Origin: CBDCGS01 sp965216915
GTDB lineage: Bacteria; Pseudomonadota; Alphaproteobacteria; UBA828
Direction of reading: 5' to 3'
Assembly (NCBI GenBank): GCA_965216915.1
Contig: CBDCGS010000010.1
Location: 620,001 to 684,000 of the forward strand
Length of the DNA stretch: 64,000 nucleotides
Below the pieces are notes generated by a model. It ran no database searches and had not been told where the DNA came from. It worked only from the letters and a program-made list of their open reading frames with translations. The position numbers and the translations under genes are program-made. Position 1 is the stretch's first letter, and every line of letters begins with the position of its first letter. This document shows, piece after piece, positions 28,235 to 37,000 of this stretch.

Positions 28235-30115
28235 ATGTTGGGACCCCTTCGCAAAAACGCGTTCGTGCGAATATTCTTGTTCACTGCGACTGCCATGGTC
28301 GCGGTTCAAGTGATCGCGTTTTATTTCATCGAGAGGGCATCGTACAAAGACCAGATTGAGAGCCTAAGGCACGAGCAGGCGTTCATCACGCAGAGTCAAG
28401 CGGTGATCGTCCCGTCCCATTTGGCCGGTGGTGACGATGAGCGGGTGATGTTGATTCTTTCCGCTGTGCTCGCGAACCCCGACATCATCGGGGTTTCGAT
28501 CGCGAATCGTGCCGGAGACACCATCCACGAATTTGGGCAATTCGAATCACGCGGCGATACGGTTTTTGTCGATCAACACGCGATCACGCGGTTCGATGGC
28601 GTCGGCGTGATCGAGCTTGGCCAAATCACCACCGTTTCCAGCGACAAGCGAATCGTCGAGGCGCAACGCGAGGCGCGCGACTTGTTTGTGATCGCGTTGG
28701 GCGTTGAGTTGCTCGTCACACTCGCCGCGGCCTATCTGAGCTTGCACGTGGTAATCGGTGTGCCGCTCCGCAAGCTGATCCATGCCATCAAGCAATTTCA
28801 TGCCGGCACGCCCCTCAAAGTGGATTGGCGAAGCGAGGATGAGATCGGGCTCGTGATTGCGGAGTTCGACAAGCTTCAAACCAAGCAGCTCGCATCTCAG
28901 AGCGATCTTCGGGAAGCGCTAGCGCGCGCGGAGGAGATTGCGCGGGACTTGAAGGTGGAGAAGGCGCGGGCCGAAGAAGCGAGCGAGGTAAAATCGCAGT
29001 TCCTCGCGAACACCAGTCATGAGCTTCGAACACCGATGAACGGTGTGCTCGGAATGACCGAGCTGTTGCTGCAGGGGCCGCTCACAGCGGATCAACGTCA
29101 TCAAGTCGAACGCATTCGCCAATCGGGTGAATCGCTGCTGCATCTATTGAACAATATTCTCGATCTCTCGCGGATCGAAGCCGGCCGCATGGACCTCGAA
29201 ATTGACGATTTTGATTTGAGCAAGCTGATCGATGGTGTCGTCGGCGTGCTTGAGCCGACGGCGCGCAGCAAGGGCATTGGCCTCGACGCCACGATCACGG
29301 GCGGTGCACCGCTGCGTCTGCGCGGCGACGGGGCACGGATGAATCAGCTCCTTCTCAATCTCGTGGGCAACGCCATCAAGTTCACCGAGGTCGGCGGCGT
29401 CACCATCAAGGCCGACGCTCGTCTGGCGGACGATCGCCGGGTCGCGATCATGGTCGAGGTCATCGACACGGGAATCGGAATCGCAGAGGAGGCGCTCGCC
29501 ACCATATTTGATGCGTTCACGCAGGCGGACAATTCCACGACGCGGCTCTACGGCGGTTCGGGCCTGGGGCTCTCGATCTGCAAGCAGCTCGTGCAGTTGA
29601 TGGGGGGCGAGATCGGCGCGGACAGCGTGGTAGGCGCGGGCTCCCGGTTCTGGTTCAAGGTCGACTGCGCGCTGGCGGAGGAGGACACGGAAAATCCCGA
29701 GCTTCGCGGAGAGATGCCCATCGTCGCCATCCCGAAGCTCCGCATCCTGCTTGCGGAGGACAATGTCGTGAACCAGGAAGTCGCGGTCATGACGCTCGAA
29801 CATCACGGGCACACCGTGACGTGCGTCGGGAATGGCGTCGAGGCGGTCCACGCGGTGGAGACCGGGTCTTATGATCTGATTCTGATGGACATTCAGATGC
29901 CTGAGATGGACGGGGTCGCGGCAACGAAGGCTATCCGCGCGTTGCCGGGTACGGTCGCAGGCGTCCCGATCATCGCGTTGACGGCGAATGTCATGAAGGG
30001 CGATCGCGAGAGATACCTCGCCGCGGGGATGAACGGATATGTCGAGAAGCCGCTTCAGGCCGATCGCCTGTTCAGCACGATCCAAACTATTTTTCCAGCG
30101 GCGGCCGCTGCCTAG
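28235..30115 (+). CDS. Hybrid sensor histidine kinase with HAMP domain
   Basis: About 626 aa from ATG 28235, chosen because a GGGAAGGG site lies nine bases upstream. Membrane segments are at about residues 10-33 and 152-178 and flank a 120-residue periplasmic sensor. HAMP covers about 178-230. HisKA has its phospho-acceptor His near 262 (TSHELRTPMNGV). HATPase boxes are NLVGNAIKFTE, DTGIGIAE and GGSGLGLSI. The receiver domain has its Asp near 552 (LMDIQMPEMDG). It is complete and apparently functional. It may sense a periplasmic signal together with the YHS protein encoded 27 bases upstream. No output regulator is nearby. Confidence 0.9.
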   Translation: MLGPLRKNAFVRIFLFTATAMVAVQVIAFYFIERASYKDQIESLRHEQAFITQSQAVIVPSHLAGGDDERVMLILSAVLANPDIIGVSIANRAGDTIHEFGQFESRGDTVFVDQHAITRFDGVGVIELGQITTVSSDKRIVEAQREARDLFVIALGVELLVTLAAAYLSLHVVIGVPLRKLIHAIKQFHAGTPLKVDWRSEDEIGLVIAEFDKLQTKQLASQSDLREALARAEEIARDLKVEKARAEEASEVKSQFLANTSHELRTPMNGVLGMTELLLQGPLTADQRHQVERIRQSGESLLHLLNNILDLSRIEAGRMDLEIDDFDLSKLIDGVVGVLEPTARSKGIGLDATITGGAPLRLRGDGARMNQLLLNLVGNAIKFTEVGGVTIKADARLADDRRVAIMVEVIDTGIGIAEEALATIFDAFTQADNSTTRLYGGSGLGLSICKQLVQLMGGEIGADSVVGAGSRFWFKVDCALAEEDTENPELRGEMPIVAIPKLRILLAEDNVVNQEVAVMTLEHHGHTVTCVGNGVEAVHAVETGSYDLILMDIQMPEMDGVAATKAIRALPGTVAGVPIIALTANVMKGDRERYLAAGMNGYVEKPLQADRLFSTIQTIFPAAAAA

Positions 30116-30180
30116 CCCCACGCTCGCCCTCTAGGTCGGCAGCACGGCTGGCCACCCTCTAATCCGCAAATTCGCCGCTA

Positions 30181-30202
30181 CCCGCCGAGCCGGCTCGGCG
30201 GG
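30181..30202. other. Perfect 22-bp palindrome
   Basis: CCCGCCGAGCC followed directly by GGCTCGGCGGG, between the kinase and the tail gene. There is no T-run, so it is not a standard terminator. It could be an operator, a recombination site or an mRNA hairpin at the right end of the YHS/kinase insertion. Confidence 0.55.
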
Positions 30203-30252
30203 TGCACACGCGCATGCACCGCACTGCGCGACCACCGCCAACGGAGTGTTCC

Positions 30253-30825
30253 ATGGCCTCTGAAGTCAGCATCTGCAATGTCGCGCTCAGCCGGATCAAC
30301 GCCGCACCGATCACCTCGCTCACCGACGGCTCGCGGCAAGCGACGCTTTGTCATGACCTTTTCCCAGCGCTTCGCGACGAGCTCTTGCGGGTCCACACGT
30401 GGAACTTCGCCGTGGCCCGCGTCCTCCTCGCACGCCGTGAGGTGGCGCCGGTGTTCGGTTGGTCCTACGCGTATCAGCTTCCCGCGGATTTCATTCGCGT
30501 GGTCTCCGTGCATGGTGAAGAGTCCGGCCGATCGGTGGCCTCCTATCGCGTGGAGGGCGATGCTCTGCTCTCCGACGATCCCGCGCTCTATCTCCGCTAC
30601 ATTAAGCGGGTCACCGACACCAACATCATGACGCCCGATTTTCGCCGCGCCCTCTCGCTCTGGCTTGCCGCCGATCTCGCGCTTGGGCTCGGCAACTCGC
30701 GCACGCTGCGCGGCGCTCTGCTCGATGAATACCGCGCTGCGCTCCAAGCCGCCCGCAGTGCGGATGCAATTGAAGATACGCCGCTGGAGGAGCCGGACCC
30801 GAGCTGGGTGACGGCGCGCGCTTAG
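30253..30825 (+). CDS. Tail tubular protein A-like (adaptor)
   Basis: This 190-aa protein starts at ATG 30253. The opening SICNVALSRINAAPITSLTD followed by CHDLFPALRDELLRVHTWNF is the signature of podoviral tail tubular/head-tail adaptor proteins, as is the later FRRALSLWLAADLA. It should join portal to tail nozzle. It is directly followed, 10 bases later, by the tail tubular B-like gene, as in T7-like phages. Confidence 0.87.
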   Translation: MASEVSICNVALSRINAAPITSLTDGSRQATLCHDLFPALRDELLRVHTWNFAVARVLLARREVAPVFGWSYAYQLPADFIRVVSVHGEESGRSVASYRVEGDALLSDDPALYLRYIKRVTDTNIMTPDFRRALSLWLAADLALGLGNSRTLRGALLDEYRAALQAARSADAIEDTPLEEPDPSWVTARA

Positions 30826-30835
30826 AGGAGCCGCC

Positions 30836-33800
30836 ATGCCTCGCGCCAACCCCCTGCAGCCGTCTTTCAACGCCGGCGAGCTGTCACCGCGCATGACCTC
30901 GCGTGTCGACTTCAGCCAGTATGACAACGCCGTCGAGGTCATGGAGAACCTGATCCCGCTGCCCCAGGGTGGCGCGACGCGGCGACCGGGTACGCGCTAC
31001 ATCGCCGATGCACAGAGCCACGCCGTGAAGCCCAGGCTGATTCCCTTCGTGTTCTCGACGGTGCAGGCCTACGTGCTCGAGGCCGGCGACGCCGTGATGC
31101 GCTTCTTTCGTGACGGCGGCGCCATCACCGTCGCCGACACCGACGCCACGATCACGAACGGGAGCTTCGACAGCGGCATCACCGATTGGGATGACCGCTC
31201 GACCGGTGCGGCGGCGATCGCGCACGAGATCGTCGAGGCGAATGCCGAGGGCACGTTTCAAAACGCGCAGACCGGGAGCGGCGGCATCGGCGACGGCCTC
31301 GCGGGCGGCAAGAATTTCGGGCTCCGGTTCACCAACACCGTCGCCGGCGACGTCGCGCAGGCGCGGCTCAACGTCGCCAGCGTTACCACCGCCTATAACG
31401 CCCATGCCGGCATCTACACCGACAATGCGGGCAGCCCGGGCACGCAGGTCGGCGGCGACAGCAACACGGTCGGGCTCACCACGACCGGCGACAAGACGTT
31501 CACTTGGGGCACGAAGCCGACGCTCGCGGCCGACACCAACTATTGGCTCGTCTTCACCGATGAAAGCACCGTCGGTGTCGTCGACATCGGGATCTGCAAC
31601 GATCAGGGCACCCCGTTTCTTTCGGGCTTCTCTGACACCATCACCTCGATCGCCGATCAGCTCTCGGCCGGCAATGAATGGCGCTTCGAGATCCTCGTCG
31701 AGGGGCCCTCGTCGACCGGCGTGCTGGCGCTCCAAGGGGCGAGCGGGGGCATCGCCTGGGCGGAGCAGGACGTCACGGTTGGTGGCGGTTTCCTCAACCA
31801 GGAGCATGTGCTGCGGTTCCGCGCGCGCGGCGCGGCATCGGATACCGTCGCGCTGCGGATCGGCTCGACGTCGACCGGGCGGGACATCGTGGACGATCTC
31901 GCGCTCGGCGTCGGCTACCACGCCATCGCGTTCACGCCGACGGCATCGCCCGTCTATATCCAGTTCCGCAACAGCGCGGCGAAAACGCTGCACATCGACG
32001 ACGTCGCGCTGCTCGACAACCAGCCGGTCGAGCTGGTGACGCCCTATGCCGAGGCCACCCTCCCGAGTTTGAAATGGGCGCAGACCGCGGACGTGCTCTA
32101 CATCGTGGCGGGCGGCACGACACCGGTTCAGAAGCTGGAGCGCCGGGGACACGCATCCTGGTCGATGGTCGAGGTCAATTTTGTGGACGGCCCCTATCTC
32201 GGCGAGAACGGGACGTCGACCACGCTGACGCCGAGCGCATCGTCCGGCCTCGGGGTCACACTCACGGCGAGCGCCGACCTCTTTGCGACAACCGATGTCG
32301 GCCGGCTCCTGCGCTACAAGAGCGCGTCGGCCTACGGCTATGCGGTGATCACGGCGTTTACCGACACCCAAAACGTCACCATCGACATCCTCCGAAACTT
32401 CGACGGCACGAGCGCGTCCACCACCTGGTCGCTCGGCGCGTGGTCGGCGACAACGGGCTATCCGTCTGCCATCGGCTTCTTCGAGCAGCGCTCGGTCTTC
32501 GCCGGCACCACGACGCAGCCGCAGACGTTCTGGCTCTCGCAGTCGGCCGATCTCGAGAACATGCGCCCCGATAGCGACGCCGGCGCCGTCGAGGCCGACG
32601 ACGCGATCGATTTCACCTTCGCGGCCGATCAAGTCAACGCGATCCGTTGGATCTCGCCCGGCACCGAGATGATCGTCGGCACCATCGGCGGCGAGTGGAG
32701 CGTGAGCTCGAGCGGCGCGGTGCTCACGCCGTCGGACATTCGCGCGCGCCGCCACACCACGATGGGGAGCGCCGACATCCAGCCCGTGCGCGCCCGCGCG
32801 CGCCTCCTCATGGTGCAGCGGGCGTTGCGCAAGCTCCTGGAGTTCGTCTTCAACTTCCAAGTGGATGGCTTCGAGGCGCTCGACCTGACGCTCCTCTCGG
32901 ATCACGTGACCCGCACCGGCGTCGCCGATCTGGTCTATCAGCAAGAGCCGGACTCGACGATCTGGGCGCTCCGCAATGACGGCTCGCTCGCGACGCTCGC
33001 CTATCAGCCCGATCAACAGGTCGTCGGCTGGTCGCGTCAGGAGGTGGGCGGCGCCTTCGGCGGCGCCCGCGCGGTAGTGGAGACGGTCGCGACCATTCCG
33101 GCCGGCGAGCGCGACGAGCTCTGGCTCGTGGTCAAGCGCACCATCGACGGCGCTACCAAGCGCTATGTCGAGCTGCTCGAGGCACCCTACCAGCGGAGCG
33201 TCACCGCCGAGGTCGACGCGTTCTATGTCGATGGCGGCCTCTCCCTCGACCAGCGAAACAGCGATGCGGCGAAAACGCTCATGCTGACGAGCGCAGCCGC
33301 CGACAGCTGGACTCAGGGTGCGAGCGGCACCCTCACCGCGACTGGCCACAGCCCGTTCACCGCCGGCGATGTCGGCGATCTCTGGGGGCTCTGGGCCGAG
33401 GGCGCGGTGGCGTGGGTCACCATCAACGCCTTCACGAGCGCGAGCGTGGTGGATGTCGATTTCGCGGTCACCGTGCCGCGTCCGCTCCGCGCGCGGGCCA
33501 CCGCCTCATGGCTAGACCCCGACGCGCGCGTAAGCGCGGTCTCTGGCCTCGATCACCTCGAGGGCGAGACGGTGCACATTCTCTGCGATGGCGCGAGCCA
33601 CGCGCCGCAGACCGTGGCATCGGGCGCGGTCACGCTCGATCGGCCGGGCGGCATCGTGCATGTGGGTCTGCCCTACACCTGGACGCTGCGCTCGCTCAAG
33701 CTCGCGGTCGGTGCGCGCGGCGGCACCGCCGTCGCCAAGCCGAAGCGGGTGCACGCGGTCTCGCTCATTCTGGTCGACAGCCTCGGCGTCGCCGCCGGCC

Positions 33801-34006
33801 CGAGCGTTGATGACCTCACGCCGGTCGACTTCCGCGTCGTTGCCGACCCGATGGACATCGGCACCCCGCTCTTTACCGGCGAGCGCCGCATCGCCCTCGA
33901 CGGCGCCTGGTCCCGCGACCCCCGCATCGTCCTCCAAGGCTCCGATCCCGTGCCCTTCACGCTCCTGGCACTCGCGCCGGAGCTGCTGACCAACGAGATG
34001 CTTTAG
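30836..34006 (+). CDS. Tail tubular protein B-like (nozzle) with internal insertion
   Basis: This 1056-aa protein opens with FNAGELSPRMTSRVDFSQYD, followed by NLIPLPQGGATRRPGTRYIA, the standard start of T7 gp12-type tail proteins. Unusually, a region of about 290 residues is inserted from about residue 102, beginning ITNGSFDSGITDWDDRSTG and containing LamG/carbohydrate-binding-like strands. The main fold resumes at about 400 with PSLKWAQTADVLYIV and RSVFAGTTTQPQTFWLSQS. Tail nozzle proteins lacking the insert are typically shorter. The insert may be a receptor-binding module. Confidence 0.87.
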   Translation: MPRANPLQPSFNAGELSPRMTSRVDFSQYDNAVEVMENLIPLPQGGATRRPGTRYIADAQSHAVKPRLIPFVFSTVQAYVLEAGDAVMRFFRDGGAITVADTDATITNGSFDSGITDWDDRSTGAAAIAHEIVEANAEGTFQNAQTGSGGIGDGLAGGKNFGLRFTNTVAGDVAQARLNVASVTTAYNAHAGIYTDNAGSPGTQVGGDSNTVGLTTTGDKTFTWGTKPTLAADTNYWLVFTDESTVGVVDIGICNDQGTPFLSGFSDTITSIADQLSAGNEWRFEILVEGPSSTGVLALQGASGGIAWAEQDVTVGGGFLNQEHVLRFRARGAASDTVALRIGSTSTGRDIVDDLALGVGYHAIAFTPTASPVYIQFRNSAAKTLHIDDVALLDNQPVELVTPYAEATLPSLKWAQTADVLYIVAGGTTPVQKLERRGHASWSMVEVNFVDGPYLGENGTSTTLTPSASSGLGVTLTASADLFATTDVGRLLRYKSASAYGYAVITAFTDTQNVTIDILRNFDGTSASTTWSLGAWSATTGYPSAIGFFEQRSVFAGTTTQPQTFWLSQSADLENMRPDSDAGAVEADDAIDFTFAADQVNAIRWISPGTEMIVGTIGGEWSVSSSGAVLTPSDIRARRHTTMGSADIQPVRARARLLMVQRALRKLLEFVFNFQVDGFEALDLTLLSDHVTRTGVADLVYQQEPDSTIWALRNDGSLATLAYQPDQQVVGWSRQEVGGAFGGARAVVETVATIPAGERDELWLVVKRTIDGATKRYVELLEAPYQRSVTAEVDAFYVDGGLSLDQRNSDAAKTLMLTSAAADSWTQGASGTLTATGHSPFTAGDVGDLWGLWAEGAVAWVTINAFTSASVVDVDFAVTVPRPLRARATASWLDPDARVSAVSGLDHLEGETVHILCDGASHAPQTVASGAVTLDRPGGIVHVGLPYTWTLRSLKLAVGARGGTAVAKPKRVHAVSLILVDSLGVAAGPSVDDLTPVDFRVVADPMDIGTPLFTGERRIALDGAWSRDPRIVLQGSDPVPFTLLALAPELLTNEML

Positions 34007-34087
34007 GGGAAAGAACATATTGGCGGGGTTCCACGCCGCCGCTGAGACGCTCGATGGCCTCACATATCAAAAAAAAGAGAGGAGCGC

Positions 34088-34393
34088 TCAGCGCGCGGCT
34101 GCAAGATTTCGCGGTGCGATCTTACGCAGCGCGCGCCTTTCCGCTTTTTCCGCGATCTTGAGATCGTAGGCCTGTTGCAGGTTGAGCCAGAAGGTCGGCG
34201 TGGTGTCGAAATATTTGGCGAGGCGGAGTGCGGAGCTTGCCGTCACACTGCGTTGGCCCTTGACGATGGCCGCCACGCGGTTCGCCGGGACGCCGATCGC
34301 CTTCGCGAGCGCGTTGCCGCTCAAGCCGAGCGGCTCCATGAATTCCTTGGAAAGGATCTCACCCGGGTGGATGGCACGCATTTGGTTTCGCAT
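34088..34393 (-). CDS. higA: HigA-family antitoxin
   Basis: This is a 101-aa XRE-type DNA-binding antitoxin. ATG 34393 is chosen over an upstream start at 34441 because the protein then begins MRNQMRAIHPGEIL, the standard HigA opening. The helix-turn-helix spans roughly GNALAKAIGVPANRVAAIV, and FWLNLQQAYDL follows. It neutralises the adjacent toxin and represses the operon. It begins 7 bases after the toxin stop, in the toxin-first order of HigBA systems. Confidence 0.92.
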   Translation of the reverse strand: MRNQMRAIHPGEILSKEFMEPLGLSGNALAKAIGVPANRVAAIVKGQRSVTASSALRLAKYFDTTPTFWLNLQQAYDLKIAEKAERRALRKIAPRNLAAAR

Positions 34394-34400
34394 CGGTGTC

Positions 34401-34679
34401 TCAATGATAGTCGGTGACCTCGACATCCTCCGGGCCGTCATCGGTCCAGCGGAAGCAAATTCGGAGGCGGTCGTTGATCCGAATGCTGTGTTGACCTTTT
34501 CGGTCTCCTTTCAACGCCTCCAACCTGTTGGCAGGCGGTGACGCCAAATCGCGCAGCGCGGTGGCGGCATCCAGCATTGTTAGTTTCCGCTCGATGATCC
34601 GCGCGACCGGACGCCACGCCTTTACCGTTCGGCCCCTGTAGAAGCCTTCCGTCTTTCGATTCCTGAAAGATCGGATCAT
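34401..34679 (-). CDS. higB: HigB/RelE-family mRNA interferase toxin
   Basis: This 92-aa toxin opens with MIRSFRNRKTEGFYRG and ends with QHSIRINDRLRICFRW followed by a short acidic tail, the standard RelE/HigB C-terminal core. It should cleave mRNA on the ribosome. It lies upstream of and co-transcribed with higA, on the minus strand against the phage late genes, so it has its own promoter. It likely stabilises the element. Confidence 0.92.
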   Translation of the reverse strand: MIRSFRNRKTEGFYRGRTVKAWRPVARIIERKLTMLDAATALRDLASPPANRLEALKGDRKGQHSIRINDRLRICFRWTDDGPEDVEVTDYH

Positions 34680-34704
34680 GGGCGCAAGGTAATAATCTTA
34701 CTTG

Positions 34705-34719
34705 TTACGTCAAGCGTAA
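34705..34719. promoter_or_regulatory. Candidate HigA operator
   Basis: The inverted repeat TTACG-TCAAG-CGTAA lies 26 bases upstream of the higB start and overlaps a TTGACG -35-like element on the minus strand (34713-34708). HigA proteins bind palindromes at this position. The -10 hexamer is not clear. Confidence 0.45.
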
Positions 34720-34754
34720 AATTATGGTTGTGGCTGGAAGAAACGCGAGAAACC

Positions 34755-35324
34755 ATGCGCCTCGTCCCTTTCGTGCCCGCGCACATCGATGCGTTGCGGC
34801 GTGCGAACAGGCTCGGGCGCTACGACGCTGACTCGATCATCGGACTCGAGCCCGCCGCAGTGCGGGTATGTGGAGCGGCCCTCACCGCGCTTGATGGGGC
34901 GGACGCGGTGGTGGGTTGCGGCGGGCTCGAGCCTCTCGGTGCGGAGGGGGAGGGGCGGGCGGTCGCCTGGCTGCTCGGCTCGGCCGCGCTCCGGCGCGAG
35001 CGGTTCTTTCTGCACCGCGTGGCTTTGCGCGGCCTCCGCGATCTCGTGCCGGCGCATGGGCTTCGGCGCGTCGAGGCGACGGTCCATCCCGACTTCCCCG
35101 CGGCCGCGCGCTGGCTGGAGCGGCTCGGCTTTCGCCTGACCGGCATCCGCCGCCACGCGGTCACCCAGAAACCTTACCGGAGATATGTCTATGAGCGGAG
35201 CCGAGATCCCGCTGCTCATCGCCGCCGCCGGGTTCAGTGCTGTCAGCAGCATCCGAAAAGCGGAGGGGCAGGCGGCGCAGCACAAGTTTCAGGCGCAGGT
35301 GAACGCGCAGCAGGCGGCACGTGA
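34755..35324 (+). CDS. GNAT-like phage protein (gp13-type), copy 2
   Basis: This 189-aa frame starts at ATG 34755. The C-terminal fold is GNAT-like: RRVEATVHPDFPAAARWLER followed by LGFRLTGIRRHAVTQ. It is the type of protein encoded next to internal virion genes in podoviruses, and it is a distant counterpart of the gene at 19466. As there, the last 134 bases overlap the next gene in another frame, so residues after YVYER are probably not selected. No acetyl-CoA loop is clear. Confidence 0.68.
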   Translation: MRLVPFVPAHIDALRRANRLGRYDADSIIGLEPAAVRVCGAALTALDGADAVVGCGGLEPLGAEGEGRAVAWLLGSAALRRERFFLHRVALRGLRDLVPAHGLRRVEATVHPDFPAAARWLERLGFRLTGIRRHAVTQKPYRRYVYERSRDPAAHRRRRVQCCQQHPKSGGAGGAAQVSGAGERAAGGT

Positions 35325-35640
35325 GCGCCAGCTTGCGGCCGTCGAGGAGCAGCGCCTGCGTCGGCGCGATAGCCGGGCGCTCGCCGAGCAACGCGCGCGC
35401 TTCGGCGCCGCCGGCATCGACCCGTCGCTCGGCTCACCGCTGCTCGCGCAGGAGGACGCGGCCCGGGAATCCGAGTTCGAGGGTCTCCTCGTGCGCGAGG
35501 CCGGCCTCGAGCGCGCGCGCCAGCGCGAGATCGGCGTGATCGCGAGCCGCGCCCGGGCCCGCGAGGCGAGCACCAGCGGCCTGCTCGCCGCCGGCGGCAC
35601 GCTGCTGGATGCCGGCAGCGGTGTCGCGAGGCTGCTCTAG
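35191..35640 (+). CDS. Internal virion protein B-like (gp14-type)
   Basis: This 149-aa helical protein starts at ATG 35191, with GGAG 8 bases before it; ATG 35185 is also possible. It has a short hydrophobic start (IPLLIAAAGFSAVSSI), then a long coiled region with AAQHKFQAQVNAQQAARERQ and the family-like RARFGAAGIDPSLGSP. gp14-type proteins are ejected into the host envelope at infection. The position before the long ejection-type gene fits. Confidence 0.75.
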   Translation: MSGAEIPLLIAAAGFSAVSSIRKAEGQAAQHKFQAQVNAQQAARERQLAAVEEQRLRRRDSRALAEQRARFGAAGIDPSLGSPLLAQEDAARESEFEGLLVREAGLERARQREIGVIASRARAREASTSGLLAAGGTLLDAGSGVARLL

Positions 35641-35679
35641 AGTCCGAACTGACCACTCTCCCCCAACCCAGGAGCGATC

Positions 35680-36342
35680 ATGCCCTTCAACATCTCCGTG
35701 CCGGCGGACCTGCCGGACCATCTGCGCCCGGGCGAGGGCGCGCATGACGATTTCTTCGCCGCCGCCGAAACCGCCGGCCTGTCCGAGCCGCAGGTTCAGG
35801 CGCTCATCGGCTGGTACTACGATCGCGCCCGCACCGTCGACGCGGAGCAGACGGACGCGCTCGCCGAGTCCCGGTTGTCGAGCGAGGCGGCGCTCCGCGC
35901 GCAATGGGGCGCGGATTACGACGCGAACGTCGATTTCGCACGCGGCGCCGCGGGCCGGCTCTTCGGCGATGGCGCGGTGGCGCTGCTCGAGCTCAGGCTC
36001 GCCGACGGCACCATGCTCGGCGACCAGCCGCAGCTGATCGAAGGCCTCGCGCGCATCGGCCGCAAGCTCGACGATGGCGGCCAGGGCAGCGACGGCGGGG
36101 GCGGCGGAAGCAACGCCGGCGGCGCGCCGGCGCGCGCGATGGCACGCGGCAGCGGCACGGTGCATGAATCCTTCCTCGGCACCCGCGGCGAGCCGGCGCG
36201 CCAGCCCACCCAGGCCCAGCTCCAGCGCATCAAGTCGCTCCGCGCGCTGCAAGACACCGACCCCGTGCGCTACCGCAGCCCGACCATCCAAGAGGCGCTC
36301 CGCCGCGCCTACGAGGATGCCTACGACGGAGCCCCGCGATGA
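35680..36342 (+). CDS. Scaffold-like protein, copy 2
   Basis: This 220-aa protein matches the C-terminal half of the scaffold at 26645: LRAQWGADYDANVDFARG, LRLADGTMLGDQPQLIEGL, and RIKSLRALQDTDPVRYRSP. The N-terminal scaffold part is replaced by a shorter segment (VPADLPDHLRPGEGAHDDFF), and a Gly/Ser linker lies at about 135-150. It could be a capsid assembly protein or a co-opted virion component. Its stop overlaps the next start by four bases. Confidence 0.75.
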   Translation: MPFNISVPADLPDHLRPGEGAHDDFFAAAETAGLSEPQVQALIGWYYDRARTVDAEQTDALAESRLSSEAALRAQWGADYDANVDFARGAAGRLFGDGAVALLELRLADGTMLGDQPQLIEGLARIGRKLDDGGQGSDGGGGGSNAGGAPARAMARGSGTVHESFLGTRGEPARQPTQAQLQRIKSLRALQDTDPVRYRSPTIQEALRRAYEDAYDGAPR

Positions 36343-36542
36343 GCACCAAGCGCGATGCCCGCGCGACCATCGACAGCGCGCGCATCTTCATCCAGGCCGG
36401 CGGGCTCGACGCCGGCTCGGTCTGGCTCAAGAAGCAGGACGGGCGCCTGCGCCGCGCGACCGCGGAGGAAATCACGCTCGCCTGCGACACCATCCCGAAA
36501 TTTCGTGCCACCCGCCATGTCGCCCGGAGGATCGCCGCATGA
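36339..36542 (+). CDS. Small phage protein, function unknown
   Basis: This 67-aa basic protein (IDSARIFIQAGGLDAGSVWL, later LACDTIPKFRATRHV) overlaps the preceding stop and the following start by four bases each, so three genes are tightly coupled. No family is recognised. Confidence 0.7.
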   Translation: MSTKRDARATIDSARIFIQAGGLDAGSVWLKKQDGRLRRATAEEITLACDTIPKFRATRHVARRIAA

Positions 36543-37000
36543 CCATGATGACCCCGCCGCGCCGCACGCCGATCGCCGCCATGGCCGGCGTGAAAGACTT
36601 GCTCTCGCTGCTCAGCCTCGTCACCGACCCCAAGCGCGCCGACGCGCTCAAGAGCGAGATCGAGGCGCTCGAGGCGGCCCGCGAGGCGGCCAACCGCGTG
36701 CTCGAGAAAATCGAGCAGCATGACCAGATCGAGCGCCTACATGCCGAGGCGACGGCCGACCGCGCTGCCGCCGCCGAGGAGCGCCGTGCCGCCGAGCGCA
36801 CCCGCGCCGACGCCGCGCGCGAGGCCGAGGGCATTCTCGGCGCCCGCGAGCGCGCGCTGGCCAAGCGTGAGGAGGCGCTCACCGCGCGTGCCAAGTCCCT
36901 CGACCGCCGCGAGCAATCGATCAGCCCGCGGGAAACCGCGCTCGCCGACCGTGAAGCCCGCGTCGCGCAGGCCATCGAGCGCATCAAGACCCTAGGCTGA
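36539..37000 (+). CDS. Coiled-coil phage protein whose last codons are replaced by an IS
   Basis: This 153-aa protein is almost entirely heptad-type helix from about residue 30 (EIEALEAAREAANRVLEKIE and on). It is probably a virion or assembly component. The final Gly codon and the stop (GGC TGA) belong to the terminal repeat of the IS5-family element. Removing both insertion sequences and duplicated TA bases joins ACC CTA to GAA GCA TAG. The ancestral protein therefore ended two residues later with ...KTLEA, and the disruption is almost silent. Confidence 0.8.
   Translation: MTMMTPPRRTPIAAMAGVKDLLSLLSLVTDPKRADALKSEIEALEAAREAANRVLEKIEQHDQIERLHAEATADRAAAAEERRAAERTRADAAREAEGILGARERALAKREEALTARAKSLDRREQSISPRETALADREARVAQAIERIKTLG

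Noticed and set aside
30884..33349. 821-aa minus-strand open frame
   Set aside because: Antisense shadow of the tail nozzle gene.
34030..34087. Possible higA terminator on the minus strand (T8 tract)
   Set aside because: The paired arms before the T-run are only five bases with a one-base loop and overlap the stop codon.
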